From: Pseudomonadota bacterium
Lineage (GTDB): Bacteria; Pseudomonadota; Alphaproteobacteria; Rhizobiales; Xanthobacteraceae
Length of the DNA stretch: 64,000 nucleotides
Reading direction: 5' to 3'
NCBI GenBank assembly: GCA_023423415.1
Contig: JAFAFP010000151.1
Location: 1 to 64,000 of the forward strand
The position numbers were made by a program, and so were the translations under genes. Position 1 is the stretch's first letter. The number at the start of each line of letters is the position of its first letter. Below the pieces are notes generated by a model. That model worked only from the letters and a program-made list of their open reading frames with translations. It made no database searches and was not told where the DNA came from. This document shows, in pieces, positions 1 to 8,341 of the stretch.

Positions 1-39
1 GAAACCGTATCGAGGGTTCGAATCCCTCTCTCTCCGCCA
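1..39 (+). tRNA. 3' end of tRNA-Ser (partial, cut by window edge)
   Basis: The T arm is visible as GAGGG (12-16), loop TTCGAAT, CCCTC (24-28). The 3' acceptor strand TCTCTCC (29-35), discriminator G and encoded CCA (37-39) follow. A TCTCTCC-G-CCA end is typical of alphaproteobacterial tRNA-Ser, and the bases before the T arm fit the end of a long variable arm. The anticodon is outside the window, so the isoacceptor cannot be named. The decayed DNA immediately downstream suggests the tRNA served as a landing or rearrangement point, which is inference. Confidence 0.85.
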
Positions 40-46
40 CAGCCCT

Positions 47-69
47 AAAAACCTGGTTCTCTGGTTTTT
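47..69 (+). terminator. Rho-independent terminator of the tRNA-Ser
   Basis: AAAAACC (47-53) and GGTTTTT (63-69) form a perfect 7-bp stem around a 9-base loop. The T run is part of the 3' arm, and the hairpin starts 7 bases after the CCA end. Confidence 0.7.
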
Positions 70-117
70 GCGGCTGCTCTCAGGGGAACGCCAAAAGGCG
101 GCAGGTTTAGCAACACC

Positions 118-340
118 TCAGCACTCCAAAAGCAGGCGAATCGCTCAAATTCATTCTCCCAATGGGCGAAATTCTCTCAAGCTGTGAACTTGCTGGAATA
201 AGTACTGAGGTTCGGGGCGCCACGAGTTCAATGGCTTGCAGAGGCGTGCAAGAACCACAGTTGGAATCTCTGTCGCACAAGGGAATAGCCGCGAACTTTG
301 GCGACGGTTGCTGGAATTCAGTCCCCACGCCACCGCCACT
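118..340. repeat. Diverged non-coding repeat, copy A
   Basis: This stretch matches 15940-16160 in the same orientation over about 220 bases, by eye roughly 70-75 percent identical. Landmarks are TTCATTCTCC, ATTCTCTCA, CTGTGAACT, TTGGAATCTCTGTCG and CGAACTTTG in the same order and spacing. No protein makes sense in it. It is probably an ancient interspersed or duplicated element, here just beyond a tRNA 3' end. Confidence 0.75.
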
Positions 341-639
341 CCACTCAGAAAGTGACTTCCATAAGGCCCAGGTGCCTCTTAAGTAAGCGCTGCTATTTGC
401 GGATTTTTTCTACAGATCTCAGTACTGGCCGGCCTGGAGCGAGGCTTAAATCCTTCTCCAAGATCACTTTTCTAGATTCGCTCGGGAGTACTGAGTTCAT
501 AAGAACAGCAAAATTGCGATCATCGACTTCATCAAGTCCCTCTCGTTCGCTCGAAAGCATTTCACGCCACCGCAAGGCGTATTTGGGCACTTGCAGCGGC
601 CGCTTAGTTAGATCAAACGTGCGGTTGTGACCTTTCGAC
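341..639. other. Region without recognisable gene
   Basis: Between repeat copy A and the AAA-ATPase remnant I find no open frame with protein-like composition, no RNA gene and no clear promoter. Given the broken genes on both sides it is most simply decayed DNA. Confidence 0.6.
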
Positions 640-1215
640 GTGAGCGAACCCAGCCCGCTTCATCTTCATACGTTTGATAGCTTGTGCGCCGACCTGATCA
701 GTGGTCGGCCTGTTCTTGTTGGCGCCGACAATAGGAGCCATACGCTCACGAGCGAGAGCGCGCGGTCAGTGCTCGGCTGGTATTTCATCAACCGGGCGAA
801 GTGGGGTGGGAATGTCACAGTTCCTGACCGAGAGGCGATGACCGACGCCGCGCAAAACAAGCACCAAGAAATTCCGGATAAGGGCGGCACGCCTCAAAGC
901 GCAAAGCGATCACTGACCCTCGTCAAAGTCGAAGCGCATCGGTTTGGCGGCCTCCACGCCATAACGATAACGGACACGATCCGGAAACGTTTGTGTTCGT
1001 ACTCGCCAAGCCTCTCACCGTTCTGGAGGGTTGGAACGGTTCGGGTAAGACCTCCATCCTCAACGCGATTATCTGGGCTCTCACGGGCCAAATTCTTTGT
1101 CCGCAGCGCAAGCCGGAAGAAACTGAAGAAGAATTTGCATGCCGCATCGCAGCCACTGTCGGTGCCGATCCGAGCCAGCACAAAATCACCGCCATCACGC
1201 CATTGCCCGGACCCT
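640..1215 (+). pseudogene. AAA/SMC-type ATPase, frameshifted and truncated
   Basis: The N-terminal part opens with GTG at 640 and runs in frame to LVKVEAHRFGGLHA near 955. The natural continuation (DPETFVFVLAKPLTVLEG) is in another frame from about 960, so a frameshift lies around 950-960. The second part carries an intact Walker A motif, GWNGSGKTS, followed by LNAIIWALTGQ, the standard start of RecF/SMC-like ATPases that sense DNA or damage. After ITPLPGP near 1212 the sequence changes abruptly into glucokinase, so the Walker B, coiled-coil and D-loop regions are gone. With a frameshift and loss of most of the protein it cannot be functional. The family assignment rests on the P-loop and its context; the precise subfamily is not known. 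Confidence 0.75.
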
Positions 1216-2080
1216 ATCAAGTTGCCGTGGCCGAGTTTCCTCGATTTCCCGACGTGGTCGACGCTTTCATTCACGGTGATCATCGACCATCAGTAGTCCG
1301 TCAGGCGACACTCGCGGTTGCTGGGCCGGTTTACGAGAATCGTTGCGCCCTTACCAATTGCCAGTGAACGATCGATGCACATGAGCTGTGCACACAATTC
1401 GGCCTTTCGGAAGTCCGCCTTTGCAAGGACTTCGAGGCGGCCGCGTTGTCCTTGCCGTACTTGGAGGCGGACCTGTATCGCCTGGGCGGCGGCGAGGCTG
1501 TAGGCGGAGCACCAATGGCAGTGCTCGGATCGGGAACGGGCCTCGGCGTTGCCTGTCTGATGCCTGGCTCGCGAGCCTCGATCGCCATCGCAACTGAGGG
1601 CGGTCACGCGACCATGGCCGCCTCCCGCCGCGAGGATGCGATCATCGACTATCTAGGCCGGCAGTTCGGACACGTATCGGCGGAGCTGGCCAATTCAGGG
1701 CCCGGGTTGGAAAATCTATACCGAGCTGCCGTCGCGCTTGATGTCGATGCCCCGCAACGTGACGCCGCCGAAATCACCACGGCGGCGCTCAATGGCGAGT
1801 GCAGGATCGCCGGGGGCGCTTGACCTATTTTGCGCGATGCTAGGAACGATCGCCGGCAATGTGGCCTTAAAGTTCGGCGCTCGAGGGGGCATCTACATCG
1901 CGGGTGGGATTGCCCCACGGATCGCGGACTTCATCGCACGTTCGGACTTCCGTGCACGGTTCGAACACAAAGGGCGTCTCCGAACGTATCTCGAAGCCCG
2001 CCCGTCAAGCGTCATCATGCACCCCGCTGCCACGTTCATCGGCTTGAGCGCGATTGCGAACCGCGCCCCGGATGCGATCT
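1215..2080 (+). pseudogene. glk: Glucokinase remnant (N-terminus missing, stop codon, frameshift)
   Basis: Homology to bacterial glucokinase (glucose + ATP to glucose 6-phosphate) begins abruptly at about 1215 in the frame of the ATPase remnant. Recognisable pieces are ATLAVAGPVYENRCALTNC, then TGA at 1365-1367 where this family has Trp, then DFEAAALSLPYL, GSGTGLGVACLMPG, IATEGGHATMAA and SGPGLENLY. The frame ends at 1823. The rest (LDLFCAMLGTIAGNVAL, GGIYIAGGIAPRI, HPAATFIGL) is in another frame from about 1817. The N-terminal phosphate-binding GGTNARF segment is absent. One nonsense mutation, one frameshift and a missing head make this a clear pseudogene. The PFK remnant directly follows, so the ancestor was probably a glk-pfk sugar-phosphorylation pair. 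Confidence 0.88.
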
Positions 2081-2177
2081 CCGAACCTCATCGAAGTCAC
2101 TCCGAGCGACGTTAATATGAGCGCGGTTCGAAGAAACTCCTCGCTGTGACGAGATTGCGAAGTGCAGGAGCGCGATT

Positions 2178-2460
2178 ATGGCAAAGAGGCGCATCGGCAT
2201 TCTTACCGGTGACGGCGACGTCCCCGGCCTGAACTCGGTCATCAAGAGAGTAACCTACCGCAGCAGCGAGGATGATATCGAAGTCGTCGGTCTCCGGCGC
2301 GGTTGGGAGGGCCTCACGCACCTGAACCCTGACGAGCCGGACAGCAAGCGCCGCTAACGCAATCCAGCGCCAGCGGATGACCATCGCTTCGCACGAGCGG
2401 ATCGGCATCTTCCGCATCTTCGGCCGCGACGCCGACTTTACCGCGCTCTACACCGCCTAA
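2178..2460 (+). pseudogene. 6-phosphofructokinase remnant with internal deletion
   Basis: ATG at 2178 has a good ribosome site (AGGAG, 2166-2170). It opens 59 codons reading MAKRRIGILTGDGDVPGLN and GLRRGWEGLTHLN, the characteristic N-terminus of ATP- or PPi-dependent phosphofructokinases; the usual GGGD is GDGD here. A TAA at 2355-2357 ends it. About 15 bases later, in another frame, a later PFK segment appears (QRMTIASHERIGIFRIFGR, then DFTALYTA, stop at 2458-2460). Most of the enzyme between the two pieces is deleted, so it is non-functional. It belongs with the glucokinase remnant just upstream. Confidence 0.85.
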
Positions 2461-2516
2461 GAGTTTGAAAGGCCTTCTTTCCGACTTCATCTATCCTTCA
2501 TGAACATGGAATCTAG

Positions 2517-3566
2517 TTACTGCACCGACCCAGCATACTTTGAGACCATCATCTTCGCGTCGTCGATTAACGCTTGACCGTCGATGCCCTTACTCTTCTG
2601 ATCCGCGATCCAGCCGTCATAAACTTTCTGCGAAAGTTCTCTCCAGCGGATGGTTTCAGCAGCATCAAGCACGACGATGCTGTTTCCGCGCTTCTTAGCG
2701 GCTTCGATCGCGGGCTTGTCCGCCTCATCAACAACTTTGCCGGCACGCTGAGACAATTCCATTCCGGAGTGCTTGTCGATGATGCTCTTCAAATCCGGCG
2801 GCAGACTGTCGTACTTCTTCTTGTTCATCGCGAAGATGAGAACTCCGACATAGAGGCTGCGATTACCACTAAACTCGGTATGCGTCTTTACAATCTCATG
2901 AACTCGCAATGGCGTCACCACCTCCCAAGGAACCAGCGTTCCGTCGATGACTCCCTTTGACAAGGCGTCCGGCACAGTCGGCATCGGCAATCCGACCGGG
3001 GTCGCTCCCAGCGTCTCCAGGAGCCTATTGACCATGCGCGACGGCCCGCGAAGCTTCAAGCTCTTCATGTCCTCGAGTTTATGAACGCCATTGCCCTTGA
3101 CGTGCAGGACACCAGGACTGTGCGTAAACGCGGCGAGCATATGAACGCCGTCAAACTCGTCCTGCAAATGCTTCTGATAAAACTCCCATACAGCCTGGCT
3201 GCTTTGCTGCCCATTGGCCGCAATGAACGGAAGCTCGAAAGTCTCAGACTTAGGAAACCGGCCTGGCGTGCCGCCCGGAAGAGCCAGCACGATGTCAGCG
3301 ACGTTGTCCTTAACCTGATCGAACAATTGCGATGGAGTTCCACCAAGCTGCATCGAGGGATAGAGCTCAAACTTGATACGACCTTTGGACTCGGCCTCGA
3401 TCGCCTTGGCCCAAGGAGTGATTAGATTTCGCGCGATCGGAGCCGCAGCAGGAAGATAATAATGTACACGCAAGACGGCTTCTTGAGCGTGAGACGGCAC
3501 AATTCCGACCCCCGCGGTCAGTCCGATGCATAACACTGCGGACTTAACAATCGCCAGACACTTCAT
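2517..3566 (-). CDS. dctP: TRAP transporter solute-binding protein, DctP family
   Basis: A 349-residue periplasmic binding protein that captures an organic acid for the TRAP membrane subunits encoded just upstream (dctQ, dctM). Residues 1-27 form a signal peptide with cleavage after SHA. The mature part has the DctP-fold signature around KLRGPSRMVNRLLETLG and LPMPTVPDALSKGVIDG, where the family has its conserved carboxylate-binding Arg. The ATG at 3564-3566 has a clear AAGGAGAG site. It is the last gene of the TRAP set, so the order is small permease, large permease, binding protein. The substrate is unknown. Its place beside the Rieske block suggests an aromatic acid, which is inference. Confidence 0.93.
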   Translation of the reverse strand: MKCLAIVKSAVLCIGLTAGVGIVPSHAQEAVLRVHYYLPAAAPIARNLITPWAKAIEAESKGRIKFELYPSMQLGGTPSQLFDQVKDNVADIVLALPGGTPGRFPKSETFELPFIAANGQQSSQAVWEFYQKHLQDEFDGVHMLAAFTHSPGVLHVKGNGVHKLEDMKSLKLRGPSRMVNRLLETLGATPVGLPMPTVPDALSKGVIDGTLVPWEVVTPLRVHEIVKTHTEFSGNRSLYVGVLIFAMNKKKYDSLPPDLKSIIDKHSGMELSQRAGKVVDEADKPAIEAAKKRGNSIVVLDAAETIRWRELSQKVYDGWIADQKSKGIDGQALIDDAKMMVSKYAGSVQ

Positions 3567-3627
3567 CCCGCTCTCCTTCTTGGATCAACGTTTCGTTCAA
3601 TCCTGGGATACGTTCAGCACTCCGCTG

Positions 3628-4950
3628 TCACTGCACGATCTGAAGCGCCGTCAGTGCCAACGCAGGAAATACAAGCAGCAGCACGATCTTGATGATATCC
3701 CACAACAAAAACGGGAGGATACCACGATAGATTTCCCCGACCGGAACCGCAGTCGCAACGGTGCGAACGACGTACACGTTCAAACCGATCGGTGGCGCAA
3801 GCAGTCCGAACGCCACGACGCTCAGCATAAGGATGCCAAACCAAATCGCCTTGTGTTCGCTGGTCAGTCCATAGAGATCAAGCTCAAAGACGATTGGCAG
3901 GAGTATGGGCAGCAGTAACAGCATCATCGCAAGCTCATCTAGAACGCATGTCAGGAGAGCGAAGACGACCAGAAACATTGCGAGAAGCATCACCGGGTGG
4001 ATTTGCAATTGCTGCGCCCATTGCGCGGCATTTGCCGGAATTTGAGAAATCGCCAAAGCTCCATTGAGCATCCCGGCGCCGATCAGGATCAGGAAGATCA
4101 TTCCGGCCGATCGCGCGACAGGAAGCACCGAGTTCACGATGGCTTTCCAGCCAAGCGTCCGCCGCACCAAACCAAGCAACATGGTTGCCACAACCGCAAC
4201 CGCGGCTCCTTCGGTTGGCGTGAAGTATCCTCCGTATATTCCAACAAACATACCCAGGAAGATCGCAACGATCGGCCAAGCCTCTGCAACCGCCTTGAAG
4301 CGATGGTGACGATTTGCACGCTCGGCGGTTGGCGCGAGATCCGGGAACAATCGAACGATGATCGCTATCACTACACAGTAGCCGACAACGGACATTATGC
4401 CGGGGATCATGGCCGCTGCGAAAAGCTTGGCTATGCTCTGCTCCGCCAGGACGGCATAGATAATGAGAATAATGGAGGGCGGAACAAGAATGCCCAATGT
4501 CCCGCCGACGGCCAGCGTTCCCGTTGCCAAACGATCCGAGTATTTAAGCCTCTGCATCTGCGGTAGCGCAATTCGCGAAACCGTTGCGGTGGTTGCCACC
4601 GAAGATCCGCAGATAGCGCCAAAGGTAGCGCTCGCCAGGATAGCCGCCATCGCAATTCCGCCCTTGCGATGACCAACCAACGTGTTGGCGGCGCCAAAAA
4701 GTGCGCGCGAAAACCCTGCTATGGACGCGAATTCCCCCATCAACAGAAATAGCGGGATCACCGACAGATCAGGAATCGAGAGACTGGCCCACAAGAGTCC
4801 CTTGATGAAACTCAGAAGCGCGGCATCGCCGGCCATCGCCCAGTACCCGCCGGCGCCCGCAACAAACATGGCAGCGCCGATCGGCACGCGGATAACGATG
4901 AATAGAAGTGTGGCCGCCATCATGAGCGCAGCGATTACAACGTTACTCAT
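3628..4950 (-). CDS. dctM: TRAP transporter large permease, DctM family
   Basis: A 440-residue integral membrane protein, the Na+- or H+-coupled transport channel of the TRAP system. Hydrophobic segments cover nearly the whole length, as expected for 11-13 helices. Family-typical stretches include LFLLMGEFASIAGFSR, FGAICGSSVATTATVS, GGTLGILVPPSIILIIYA and YGGYFTPTEGAAVAV. Start ATG 4948-4950 overlaps the end of the small permease gene by 8 bases, implying translational coupling. Length is normal for DctM. It works with the products of 4943-5443 and 2517-3566. Confidence 0.95.
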   Translation of the reverse strand: MSNVVIAALMMAATLLFIVIRVPIGAAMFVAGAGGYWAMAGDAALLSFIKGLLWASLSIPDLSVIPLFLLMGEFASIAGFSRALFGAANTLVGHRKGGIAMAAILASATFGAICGSSVATTATVSRIALPQMQRLKYSDRLATGTLAVGGTLGILVPPSIILIIYAVLAEQSIAKLFAAAMIPGIMSVVGYCVVIAIIVRLFPDLAPTAERANRHHRFKAVAEAWPIVAIFLGMFVGIYGGYFTPTEGAAVAVVATMLLGLVRRTLGWKAIVNSVLPVARSAGMIFLILIGAGMLNGALAISQIPANAAQWAQQLQIHPVMLLAMFLVVFALLTCVLDELAMMLLLLPILLPIVFELDLYGLTSEHKAIWFGILMLSVVAFGLLAPPIGLNVYVVRTVATAVPVGEIYRGILPFLLWDIIKIVLLLVFPALALTALQIVQ

Positions 4951-5443
4951 CGTTTGGAGCCATCCCTGCGTTCCACCCTGCAGCCTGGGTCAACGCGACA
5001 ATCGCAGCTACCGTGACACCCGGTATAGCGCACAGATATGCAAACCAGATTGGAAACCCGAGGAGCATGCTCGTCTCACCGCTGCGCCACATTCCGTAAC
5101 TGCCAACCCCAGTTCGCCAGCTGACGACAAACAATGTGACAGCGATCATAAAGTCGCCGAAGCGCTCAAGGCGCCGGACAGTCTGCGCACTTGCTTTGAT
5201 CGTGAAAAAGTCAACGGCCAAGTGACCGCGCACCAGCTGGCAGTATGGCAGCATCAGGGAGCCAGCGACGAATATGCCAATCGCGACCAACTCAAAATCG
5301 CCGACAAGCGGTCGGTTTATAGCAGCGCGGCCAATGATGCTCATCGAAGAGATCATGCCGACAGCGGCAATGATCACTCCGGCGACATACGCAAAGCCGA
5401 CCGCAGTAGACCGGATCAAACCAAGCACCTTTGAGGCCCCCAA
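4943..5443 (-). CDS. dctQ: TRAP transporter small permease, DctQ family
   Basis: A 166-residue membrane protein with four hydrophobic helices. The conserved small-permease region reads LPLVGDFELVAIGIFV-like, followed by LPYCQLVRGHLAVDFF, the DctQ hallmark with its VRGH and VD residues. It pairs with DctM, whose start codon it overlaps. The only in-frame start that includes the first helix fully is TTG at 5441-5443; a GTG five codons in is an alternative. An out-of-frame ATG lies 4 bases upstream. It is the first gene of the dctQMP unit, so its promoter should lie in 5444-5750. Confidence 0.9.
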   Translation of the reverse strand: MGASKVLGLIRSTAVGFAYVAGVIIAAVGMISSMSIIGRAAINRPLVGDFELVAIGIFVAGSLMLPYCQLVRGHLAVDFFTIKASAQTVRRLERFGDFMIAVTLFVVSWRTGVGSYGMWRSGETSMLLGFPIWFAYLCAIPGVTVAAIVALTQAAGWNAGMAPNDE

Positions 5444-5640
5444 ACATGCGCGCTACTCACGCAGCAACCCTTGATACCTGCGCCACAAAATCGCAATCGT
5501 TGCTCAACTGGCCAACGAATGTTCCTGCATGTATCAACGGCATGTTGTCGTGCGTTTCCCGTCGTCTTTTATTTTTTCAAATGATAGGCCAGAGCCAATT
5601 GTGAGACAACGATCTGCTTCTGACATTTTTGCATTGACTT

Positions 5641-5656
5641 ATATCAGTTCTGATAT
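5641..5656. promoter_or_regulatory. Perfect palindrome, possible operator of the TRAP operon
   Basis: ATATCAG-TT-CTGATAT is a perfect 7-bp inverted repeat with a 2-base centre, in AT-rich DNA about 200 bases upstream of dctQ. A second imperfect palindrome (ATGCATTTGCATGCAT, from about 5670) lies just beside it. The shape fits a dimeric GntR- or TetR-type operator. No cognate regulator gene is adjacent. Confidence 0.4.
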
Positions 5657-5993
5657 GAGCAATGATTTCATGCATTTGCATGCATCGGTTGCACTCAATT
5701 TTTCCGTGCCAGCTTTCAAATTTGATGCGGCGCGAGTCAATTGCGTTGAGGCAAAACACCATCAGAATAGCGGCGCGATCAATGGACCAGCGCATAATGC
5801 GCATGCCTCAGACACGGCGCTTCAGTTGATGGTCAAAAAGATACGCGATATGCGATGGCGCTTCGCGTGGAGCATCTCCGAATGGAAATTTTTCTCATCT
5901 ATCGTGAGAAACGACGGCCAGCATCTCTCGGCACATGCACTCGTTCGAATCGGATCCGAGCAATCGGATCATCGGGCGGGTCAGTGCCAAGCG

Positions 5994-6026
5994 ATCACAA
6001 CGGCAACAGAGCCGTGCCGTTGTGAT
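5994..6026. terminator. Strong hairpin downstream of the FMN reductase gene
   Basis: ATCACAACGGCA (5994-6005) pairs perfectly with TGCCGTTGTGAT (6015-6026) around a 9-base loop. It lies about 180 bases past the minus-strand stop at 6205, where the Rieske operon should end. There is no long T run on the minus-strand side, so it may be a Rho-dependent or mRNA-stabilising end rather than a classic terminator. Confidence 0.45.
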
Positions 6027-6204
6027 CTCCTATTCTCAATTTATCGCGAGGTTCGACAGCTGCGAAGGCAACTTACGCGGCTTAATCGATTGAGCAACGC
6101 AAGACGCGGAACCTCAATCGCACCCTTGCGCGGGCGCGCCACTCACCGCCTGGAATCGGCTGCGTTTATACGCTCCGGTTCAGCGACGCAGCGATATCTA
6201 CGAA

Positions 6205-6774
6205 TTATCTTCCAGAACGAAGCAACTGCGTCCATGCCAGCAAAGCATCGAGCAGTTCGCGCACCATCTTCCGAGTTGGCTCGTCGTGAAGAGCGCCTTC
6301 GTCGGAAAATTTTGATGCCGCTTGCCCGATCATGACTTCTGGCTTGTTCAGTGGAAACGCGTTGAGGAACACTAGCATCTGCCGGAGTTGATACTGCGCC
6401 CGTGCTGTACCGAGCAGCCCCCCGCTCGCCCCCATGATGGCAATAGGCATCCCATTAAAGGGCTGATCGGGCGCCCGTGACGCCCAATCAATTGCATTCT
6501 TCAAAACACCGGGGATAGAGTAGTTGTATTCTGGAGACACGAACAGAACAGCATCAGCTGCGGCAACCAGTTCCCGAAATCGGATGACTTCCGCAGGATA
6601 GCCCTGCTCCCGAATGTCGTCATTGTAATGGGGCAGATTGCCGATTTCCGTGGTGGCAATGGTCATGCCCTCCGGAGCCAAAGAACATGCGGTCTGGAGT
6701 ACGAGGGTGTTGTAGGATTTCCGACGCAAGCTACCGGAGATCCCAAGAACCTTGATCTGCTGGGGATTTGTCAT
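6205..6774 (-). CDS. NAD(P)H-dependent FMN reductase (NADPH_dep_FMN_red family)
   Basis: A 189-residue flavodoxin-fold oxidoreductase. The FMN phosphate loop reads GISGSLRRKSYNT (residues about 11-23) and the second family motif SPEYNYSIPGVLKNAIDW is intact (about 80-97). Such enzymes (ChrR/YieF, SsuE-like) reduce free FMN, quinones or nitro compounds with NAD(P)H. Length is normal. The gene is the last of the minus-strand set starting at the Rieske oxygenase, 25 bases after the aldehyde dehydrogenase gene. It could supply reduced flavin to a two-component monooxygenase such as the HpaB-like protein at 57759-59210, although that gene is 51 kb away. A quinone-detoxifying role for catechol by-products is equally possible. 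Confidence 0.88.
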   Translation of the reverse strand: MTNPQQIKVLGISGSLRRKSYNTLVLQTACSLAPEGMTIATTEIGNLPHYNDDIREQGYPAEVIRFRELVAAADAVLFVSPEYNYSIPGVLKNAIDWASRAPDQPFNGMPIAIMGASGGLLGTARAQYQLRQMLVFLNAFPLNKPEVMIGQAASKFSDEGALHDEPTRKMVRELLDALLAWTQLLRSGR

Positions 6775-6799
6775 CTCGTTACCTTGATAGAATATCGTT

Positions 6800-8305
6800 T
6801 CAGAGAAGATTCACGATCGCCGTCTTCTTGCGCGTGAAGTGCTCAAGCATTGCTTCGAGCGACGCTTCCTTGCCAAGACCCGACTGCTTGAACCCGCCGT
6901 ATGACAAACCCGGCTGAACGACCAGGTTCTGGTTCACCTGGACAAATCCAGCCTCAAGCCGATGCACGGCTTGCATCGCCTTCTTCAGATCACGGGTCCA
7001 GATTGTTGCTGCGAGACCAAACTGCGAATCATTGGCGCTTTCAATCACCGCGTCAAAGTCAGACCACGGCGCTACAACCGTGACCGGACCGAATATCTCT
7101 TCGCGGACCAGACGGCTGTCCGCTGGCAACCCTGAGAAGATGGCGGGTTGCATAAAGTAACCTGCGCTCAATTTCTCATCCGTCGGCATTGAACTACACA
7201 TTCGGACGCGCGCGCCCGGCGTTTCGGATCCGCTCTTCACATACGCCCGCACGCGCTCGAGCTGCCCTTGAGAAACGATCGTGCCGATATCCGTTTCCTC
7301 TTCGAGCGGATCGCCGATTTTCATCCGATCGAGTCTGGTGCAAAGACGATCGATAAAGTCCTCGCAGATCGACTCGTGGACATAGATCCTGCTCGCAGCC
7401 GTGCAACTCTGCCCTTGTCTGGTAAAGCGCATCCCGGACATTGCACCATCGACCGCGCGATCAAGCTCGGCGTCCTCGCAGACGATCATCGGACTTTTAC
7501 CGCCAAGCTCAAGCGTTACAGGAATGAGTTTCTCCGCCGCCGTCCGGTAAACAATGCGGCCGGTTTCAACCGAACCGGTGAACGTTACCTTGCCGACATC
7601 GGGATGAGCGACAAGTGGTGCACCGCAATCCTCGCCGAAGCCAGAGACGACATTGACGAGACCCGGCGGAAGCTTTCGGCTGATGATCTCGCAAGTTCGC
7701 AGCACCGCGAACGGCGCTTCTTCTGCCGATTTCACCACGACCGCGTTGCCAGCAACCAATGCCGGCACGATCTTCAGCGCCATCAGCATCAGAGGAGCAT
7801 TCCAAGGCAAGATCACGCCTACGACGCCAATCGGCTCGTGCAACGTCACGGTCAACATGTCGGGATTGAAAGGTACTGTCTCGCCCTTCAATTCCGATCC
7901 CAAGCCGCCATAGAAGGTGAAGATATCGGCAAGTACACCAGCCTCGACCCGGCCTTCAGTCCGCAGTGCTTTGCCCGTCTCCAGTGCGATCAGCCGGCCG
8001 AGCTCCTCGACGTGCTCGGTTAACAGCCGACCACATTCCAGAATGATCGCACCGCGTTCACGCGCCGAGCGCTTCGCCCAAGCCCGCTGTGCGGCACGCG
8101 CAACAGCGACCGCGCGGTCGACATCTGCGGCATCGGCCAACGCCGCATCCGCAACATGCTCGCGGGTTGCCGGACTTGAGATCGGGAAAGTCCCACCACG
8201 GACCGGCTTCTCGAGCTCACCATTGATAAGGATCTTCCCCGCGAGACTCCGGGCCAGAGCGCGGGGGTCCAGGTCAGGTGCGCGACCCGGCCGCATCTGT
8301 TTCAT
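6800..8305 (-). CDS. Aldehyde dehydrogenase, NAD(P)+-dependent (ALDH superfamily)
   Basis: A 501-residue ALDH that oxidises an aldehyde to the acid. The catalytic Cys is in GQSCTAASRIYV and the general-base Glu in VTLELGGKSPM. The cofactor-binding region VGVILPWNAPLMLMALK and the C-terminal SGLGKEASLEAMLEHFTRKK are intact. Start is taken as ATG at 8303-8305; a GTG three codons upstream (8314) is possible, and neither has a strong ribosome site. It sits between the VOC gene and the FMN reductase gene in the Rieske operon, so an aromatic or semialdehyde intermediate is its likely substrate. The exact one cannot be told from sequence. Confidence 0.93.
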   Translation of the reverse strand: MKQMRPGRAPDLDPRALARSLAGKILINGELEKPVRGGTFPISSPATREHVADAALADAADVDRAVAVARAAQRAWAKRSARERGAIILECGRLLTEHVEELGRLIALETGKALRTEGRVEAGVLADIFTFYGGLGSELKGETVPFNPDMLTVTLHEPIGVVGVILPWNAPLMLMALKIVPALVAGNAVVVKSAEEAPFAVLRTCEIISRKLPPGLVNVVSGFGEDCGAPLVAHPDVGKVTFTGSVETGRIVYRTAAEKLIPVTLELGGKSPMIVCEDAELDRAVDGAMSGMRFTRQGQSCTAASRIYVHESICEDFIDRLCTRLDRMKIGDPLEEETDIGTIVSQGQLERVRAYVKSGSETPGARVRMCSSMPTDEKLSAGYFMQPAIFSGLPADSRLVREEIFGPVTVVAPWSDFDAVIESANDSQFGLAATIWTRDLKKAMQAVHRLEAGFVQVNQNLVVQPGLSYGGFKQSGLGKEASLEAMLEHFTRKKTAIVNLL

Positions 8306-8341
8306 GCGCCGCACCGCTGTCTTAGTATGCCAATCATGCTG

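Larger units (their letters stand above)
5444..6204. other. Long intergenic region upstream of the TRAP operon
   Basis: About 760 bases without a convincing gene. A 268-codon plus-strand frame at 5529-6335 overlaps the FMN reductase gene and has no protein-like composition, so I treat it as chance. The region is locally AT-rich near 5560-5720, as expected for a promoter. It contains a 16-bp perfect palindrome at 5641-5656 and a 12-bp perfect hairpin at 5994-6026. Confidence 0.55.

Noticed and set aside
5529..6335. 268-codon plus-strand open frame upstream of the TRAP genes
   Set aside because: It overlaps the end of the FMN reductase gene, has no family signature, and its composition is not protein-like.
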